From positions 67,001 through 131,000 of the forward strand of contig NC_064008.1 in the NCBI RefSeq assembly GCF_932276165.1: a stretch of DNA of 64,000 bases, written 5' to 3'. The DNA comes from Plutella xylostella. Its lineage: Eukaryota; Arthropoda; Insecta; Lepidoptera; Plutellidae. Below the pieces are notes generated by a model that saw nothing but the letters and a program-made list of their open reading frames with translations, was not told the DNA's origin and did not search any database. A program made the position numbers and the translations under genes. How positions within the stretch are numbered: the stretch's first letter is position 1; every line of letters begins with the position of its first letter. This document shows, piece by piece, positions 58,613 through 64,000 of the stretch.

Positions 58613-61105
58613 TGTTTAATGTTTTTATTCACCTAAGTGACTAGTACTACCATCTACTTCAGTATTTTATAGGACTGGATTTTCTCAACAAATGCGTTCC
58701 CTACATGGCCGAAACTTTAACAAAAACACTGCCATTTTAGTTGGACAAAAGAAAAAAATGCATTTGGAACGGAAATATCAAGTTTTTGAGTTCCGCCGGC
58801 CAGCGCAGTAATCCACACCACCATGATACCTCCAGGACCCGCCATTATACCAGCAGCATGCTTTGTGATACCAACCATCTTGTGCAAAACCCTGATATTA
58901 AACTCCCTATGTACATAAATGGCGCTGGCGTCTACGCGAAACTAAGAAATTAGTTCACGATCCCGCCGCACATCGGGTTTTTATCGAGGTTCAAATAAAG
59001 TTGGTTTGGGGCTAATTGAATTACTCTATAATAATCGTGTTCCTGTTTTTTTTCTTTTTTGAAAGGGTATTTCAAGGCAGGAAGGAGTCGTCAAAATTTA
59101 ATCAAATTATTAGATCACAAAGAGGTTTTTGTTAAGGTTATGATTAGTATTGCTTTCTCGATAATTTTAAAAGGTATTGATGTGTGAGTGACGTTATAAT
59201 ACGTATTATTAAATTATTTTAATTATAAGTTTAGTTTTGAGCACTTTTGTAAAATCACAATAGTCTAATAGAGTTAGAACTTGTACCTTGTCCTCTATTG
59301 TTTAGGTAGGTTTTATTTTATAATTTTATCATAGACCATTCCTTAAGATTTGGTCAACTTTTTATTAAAACCTGTAGCAAATAAGCATGTGAATTACACA
59401 AGAGTGTGTGTGTGTGTGTGAGGTACACATCATAGATCATGTTTACTTGCACAAGTAAACATGCACAAAATTTGATTTTGATTCCTATTTCGCCACCACT
59501 AGTTCATCACCTCTTGATAACATGATGTCATAAACCATGAAACAATTTTACTCCACCAACAAAACAAATAAGATAAAATGGCGGCGGTATCACATTTGTT
59601 TCCTCACAAATGAAGTTGATTACGCAATAAGAAGAAATGCGAACCGCGGGGAAAAAAATACCATTAGAGGAGAGAGGGGCGAATGGGGAATAAATGATCT
59701 GATACGAATAAATACAATTTCCCGCCTCTCCTCCTTAGTAGGGACCTACTGCGGTCTCGGGAAGATTCGGCTTTTATGACGTGTTTATATTTTTATATGT
59801 GTGGATTGTGGATGTTTTTGAGGCATGGTAAGTATCAAACGGATCGTTTGATTTCAATTTTAATCAATTTAATGTATCTACCTACTAGAAAAAAAGATTT
59901 TACCTATATTCATTAAAGTATGAAATAAAAATAATGTTATTGTTGAATACTCGATGGCCCTTTTATGAACTTCTTTCAGAATCACCTACTATTTGTGGGG
60001 AATTTCGACATAGTTACGTTTATCTACGTCTTTAGCGAACCCATGAAGCGGTAGCAGTAAACATATAACATCTCATAGTACAGTCCCACGCCGGGTGTGT
60101 ATTCTCACGCGGCTATATCGTTCATACGGTTCGTTACCGCGACGCGACGTGACGACACGGCACGACGCGTCGGCTCAATGTGTCACTTGTTGTTTCAGAA
60201 CTACTTTCTTTGTTTTTGTAAAAAATACAAAGTAAACGAAGTTACTGTAATACGAATGAAAACGTTAGTGCCTGTACGTCTATCACAGGATTCGATACTA
60301 TTTTCGAATCTACACAAACATATGGATAAAACAAATGTCACTTTTGGAACTGACAAATTCTTACATTTTGAGAGTGACTATATATATATATATTTATTAG
60401 ATTAACAACAATGATTAAGAACGAATCGAACCCAGTAGGTACCTCACAACTCCATAATTTGAACACAAACACACCCGTATCAAACGGTCACATTCACAAT
60501 TCACTCAATAAACACAAAAAACATCCATTAAACAACCTATTTAAAACTGTCAAATTGAATCCGTAACAATGTAGAGAATAGTAACATTTATCTGATCGCG
60601 AAATAGAATTTAATTGTCTCCGTTGTGGGGTGAAAATCCTTTACCTTTGAAAGCCGGTCAAGCGCGAACCACTTGGATTCTGTAGAGTCTGCAGTGAGAG
60701 CCTCGTTGTATGAGAGATTAGATTTAGATAAACTGGCACAATGTAACGTTGAAGCATTTAATTTGCAATTTAGGTGTGCACCCATTGACATAGTGTATGC
60801 ACGTTTTTAACCCTCGACGGAAAAGAAGGGTGTACTTAATGAGTTTAACGTGTCTTTGTATGAGTATCTGTATATGGTAGCGTAGCTTCCGTTTCTGTTT
60901 TGTTTTTTTTGGGTCATTATTTCTTGGGCTGAAACAACCATAGCTAAACATAATCGGTTTTTCTCCCTTGTAGACGAAAAAACACTTGAACGATTATTGT
61001 ATGAGAATAATAACATCCTAATAAATATTAGTAACGCATAACAGAACGACACATTAGCAGCAATGTATGCGTAACTAAACTGTACATTGTACAATAGCAT
61101 CAGGG
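58613..61105. other. Rx intron sequence, no gene seen
   Basis: A (GT)n run near 59404-59419 and AT-rich sequence. The open frames have no recognisable content. Confidence 0.45.
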
Positions 61106-61226
61106 GGGTCACTCTATATAACGAAAAACTATGTTTCGGAGCGCTACGACTCTATCTCGTTGAATTAAACGTGCCGATTGCACGACAGCTCTCCTTCGTT
61201 CGTTTTTCGTCAGTATAGAGTAGCCC
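61106..61226. mobile_element. Hairpin MITE, copy 2 of family
   Basis: Ends GGGTCACTCTATATAACG and GTCAGTATAGAGTAGCCC are inverse. The whole resembles the inverse of 56643-56759, sharing GCCGATTGCACGACAGCTCTC. Target duplication not identified. Confidence 0.68.
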
Positions 61227-63260
61227 TCCTGAGCTGCATCGAGCTTAGATCGCTACACACAGCTAATAAACGTTTTCATACTAAATGGACCATGAAATCA
61301 TACCCCCAACCCTTAGACAAGCAAAAACCAACCTTCAACCGACAGAAATACAGCTGAAATTAGCTTAGTAAGTGGAAATAGGGGTGCGAATGATACGATC
61401 GAAAAGTAAGAGCGTTTTATAAGAGTTTTTGCGAAGAAAGCTGTAAGTGTTTTCGAGGGGACAAAATGGTCCCACTTGTACCGAGTGTGTAATGGGCTTT
61501 ATTACCAACACGTCTATGGGTGCGAGTGAAACGGCAAGAGTCGGTGAAAAGAGATGAAGATGATTATTTTTCAGCGAAATTTTAAAGATGCTTTATCCCT
61601 TATTGTATAACTTACGAGTCTTATGACCTTATCGTAGATTTACCTATTTATTATTTCGAGGATCACAATGAAAAGGTATGTATACCTACTTTTCGTGAAA
61701 TGGACTTATAAAATTATATTTAGGTATGAATATAGATATTTATACAGTCATTATTTTGGTGGGTAAAGTTGGGCCTAAGGCAATTAAATTTAGCAACTAA
61801 ACCGACAATCTCGATTCGACAGGGTTCCAAAACAACAGTCGCTCATTTTCTTAAAGACATTAGCTCGCCGGCGGGGAGACGGGGGCAATTAGAACCCTTT
61901 CACAATCAACCGGTAATTGTTCTCCTGACAGCTTGTCTGTGGTCTGGCTATTTGTTCTCGTGGGTTTTTCGGTGAAACTCCCTAATTAGTATTTTAAGTA
62001 TTGAGTCGGTGCGAAATACGTGTTTTTGAAACAATCTGTTGTGGCAATTTTTGCTTTTACTTGTCGTTTTTGTTGGGTCGTGTTAATATTAATTAAGAAA
62101 ATAATACTTATAGTTTATTTAAAACATAATTGTGATTAATTACTTAGGACAGACAGTCAGGTATGCCATTCTAACGTAAATTGTAGGTAAGTGATACGAT
62201 AAAAAAAAAAATAGAATTTCAAATTTTCATATGTTCAGATAGGAAGAAACTAATCTTTGACTACATTTAGTTAATATATTTTAAGCCGATCGATATATAA
62301 GGATATCGTTCTATCATGTTACATTAAATTAGTTGGGAAAGTCAACGTACAAAATCAATAAGATCAAACATGGGTACTTATTGACTCACAACAATTCAAT
62401 ATCGCAAAATGAACGAACACACAGACTCCTATTTAAGTTATAAACCCTTCAACTATTGACCAAAGTTAGAGATTACACATCAAACCACCACCGCGCCAGC
62501 CAACACAATCCCCGCCCTAATTGCCTTAACTTACGATCCACTTTAGCACAACGCAACCTTGATCGCAATTTCCTAAGGCTATAAGAAAGCAATTAGTTGG
62601 CTCCCAAATTGATTGGACCTCTAAAGTGACACGCATTTGCGTGAGTTTTCTTTCCGCTGGCGTTGACGGGGAGGTCTGAGTTCGCTGGTCGTTTACGAAT
62701 ACCATTGACATATGTTCAGCTGGCAGGGGGGGGGGGGGGGTCGAGTGCTCGCTGGTTCATTATTGCCACGCTTACCCTTTTTGTTTGTCCCTCTCCGCTC
62801 AAAGTGTTCTTATTTCAATTTAATAGACGGATTACTTTTATTTTTGCCGGCTTATGTGGGATCAGGGTTGGCATGAATGAGGTTAATTTGGTGAAACTGT
62901 ATTTGTAGCCGCTTGGGTGTTTCTCTAATTCATAGACTGCATTAATTTTTTATGTGATAATAATAATGACTCTAGTTTCCCTTAAACCTAATTAGAGATT
63001 CAGTCAATTGAATCAGGAATACCTATAAAAGTGCACTGAAATTCTTTCAATATATATCACAGTCGACGCGCAGGTATATTGCTTAAGTCGGCTACCGGCG
63101 TGCTTTAAAGTAAGTTCACTTAGTAAGGTCGCATTCACAGATACCTGTTTACATGTTTTCTCACCATACTTCATTAACCTTTTGCGTCTCGTAGTTGCAA
63201 TATCACGGCGAAAAACTATATATTGATTTGATATTCAATTGTTTACAAAACAAAACACTT
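61227..63260. other. Rx intron sequence adjoining the homeobox exons
   Basis: No gene seen. A G-run of about 14 bases lies near 62727-62740. Confidence 0.45.
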
Positions 63261-63484
63261 ACTTGAACTCTAACTTCGGGCAGGTTGACCTTCATAGCCA
63301 GCTCCTCTCGCGAGTAGATATCGGGGTAGAAAGTGTAATTCACTTTATTTTTGATGCGATCCTTCACAGATAGACCGGTACCTGGAATACCCTTTACGGT
63401 TCGGCACCAGGAGGTTAAATACATACCGTTCAAAATCATAACCCTTCTTTTTGCTTCGCCGTAGTCAAAAGAAAAATATAACTT
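63261..63484 (-). repeat. 224-bp tandem unit 1 with variant homeobox-exon piece
   Basis: Identical by eye to 63485-63708. On the minus strand it ends with codons for FYPDIYSREELAMKVNLPE and VRVQ, then a consensus donor GTAAGT. That is homeodomain positions about 24-46 of Rx with H-to-F and V-to-I changes. Upstream in the unit the frame is open for about 40 further codons of unrecognised sequence. It may be an alternative exon or a pseudo-exon. Confidence 0.85.
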
Positions 63485-63708
63485 ACTTGAACTCTAACTT
63501 CGGGCAGGTTGACCTTCATAGCCAGCTCCTCTCGCGAGTAGATATCGGGGTAGAAAGTGTAATTCACTTTATTTTTGATGCGATCCTTCACAGATAGACC
63601 GGTACCTGGAATACCCTTTACGGTTCGGCACCAGGAGGTTAAATACATACCGTTCAAAATCATAACCCTTCTTTTTGCTTCGCCGTAGTCAAAAGAAAAA
63701 TATAACTT
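63485..63708 (-). repeat. 224-bp tandem unit 2 with variant homeobox-exon piece
   Basis: Second, directly adjacent copy. It abuts the genuine homeobox exon: the first ~50 bp of that exon's 3' end plus donor are the next repeat of the same pattern. Two AG sites on the minus strand, after GGCGA and after ATTCC, would both give an exon entering in the same phase as the genuine homeobox exon and leaving in phase 0. Confidence 0.85.
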
Positions 63709-63710
63709 AC

Positions 63711-63955
63711 TTGAACTCTAACTTCGGGCAGGTTGACCTTCATAGCCAGCTCCTCCCTCGAATAAACATCAGGGTAGTGGCTCTTTTCAAACGCCCGCTC
63801 CAGTTCGTGTAGCTGGTAGGTAGTGAAGGTGGTCCGGTTGCGCCGGTGCTTCTTCTTGCTGTCTGCGGCGGAGCCGGGGCGGGGCTCTTCGTCTGAAGGA
63901 GGCGGGGATTTGTTGGAGGTACGGAAGCCGTCGTTGCTGTTGCAGGAACCCTCGC
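63711..63955 (-). CDS. Rx: Rx homeobox gene, exon with homeodomain N-terminal two thirds
   Basis: The exon starts after the acceptor TTCATTCCAG (AG at 63957-63956), completes a split codon and encodes an acidic/proline-rich segment (SPPPSDEEPRPGSA). Then comes KKKHRRNRTTFTTYQLHELE and AFEKSHYPDVYSREELAM, ending KVNLPEVRVQ at the donor CAA|GTAAGT. This is homeodomain residues up to 46; the remainder is in 38033-37865. YSREELAMKVNLPEVRVQ is diagnostic for Rx against Otp, Otx, Drgx and Al. Length 245 nt, entering in phase 1 and leaving in phase 0. Rx acts as a nuclear transcription factor in eye and brain patterning. Earlier exons lie beyond the window. Confidence 0.95.
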
Positions 63956-64000
63956 CTGGAATGAAGGGATGGGAGGGTTAGAGATGCTATTCTATTCTAT

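Larger units (their letters stand above)
38034..63710 (-). other. Rx large intron (25.7 kb) splitting the homeobox
   Basis: On the minus strand the donor CAA|GTAAGT at 63710 joins the acceptor CCTTCCAG at 38034, between homeodomain residues 46 (Q) and 47 (V). This is a common intron position in paired-like homeobox genes. The intron is rich in mobile DNA: an LTR element, a Tc1 element, SINEs and foldback elements. The two large elements are both encoded on the opposite strand to Rx. Confidence 0.88.

Overview
The window reads as an AT-rich lepidopteran (moth or butterfly) nuclear chromosome segment. The evidence is a muscle-type insect actin gene, a retinal-homeobox (Rx/rax-type) gene with large introns, very frequent GTAGGTA/TACCTAC words in non-coding DNA, tRNA-derived SINE copies, LINE 3' fragments with a TGATGA tail, and many small inverted-repeat transposons. 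Coding sequence is a few percent of the window. Species cannot be fixed from the sequence alone.

Layout. From 1 to 19.6 kb I find no gene. This part holds a hAT-type MITE with an 8-bp target duplication (2727-3291), a full SINE with a 13-bp duplication (6625-6877), LINE ORF2 C-terminal fragments, PIF/Harbinger-like MITEs and a ~0.97-kb sequence present twice in direct orientation (11.6-13.7 kb). From 19.7 to 21.3 kb there is an uninterrupted 376-codon muscle-type actin gene with a GC-rich TATA promoter and AATAAA signals. From 21.3 to 37.1 kb there is intergenic DNA with an inverted pair of dispersed repeats and two more hairpin MITEs, 34604-34780 and 35150-35582.

From 37145 to beyond the right edge lies the Rx gene on the minus strand. 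Three coding exons are visible: N-terminal homeodomain (63955-63711), homeodomain end plus Rx-specific linker (38033-37865), and OAR tail with stop (37317-37145). The splice phases agree. The first exons lie beyond base 64000.

The 25.7-kb Rx intron carries most of the mobile DNA: a young, internally deleted BEL/Pao-type LTR retrotransposon (38731-41296, identical 5-bp duplications, gag-like ORF joined to a pol C-terminal remnant), an apparently intact Tc1-like DD34E transposon (49742-51388), SINE copies and tails, foldback elements and a (GCC)n tract.

The most unusual structure is at 63261-63708. Directly downstream of the homeobox exon lie two identical 224-bp tandem units. Each encodes a variant of the homeodomain helix 2 region, keeps the splice donor, and has an open frame whose phase fits the neighbouring exons. 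This could be an unrecognised alternative homeobox exon or a recent tandem duplication; an assembly artefact must be excluded first.
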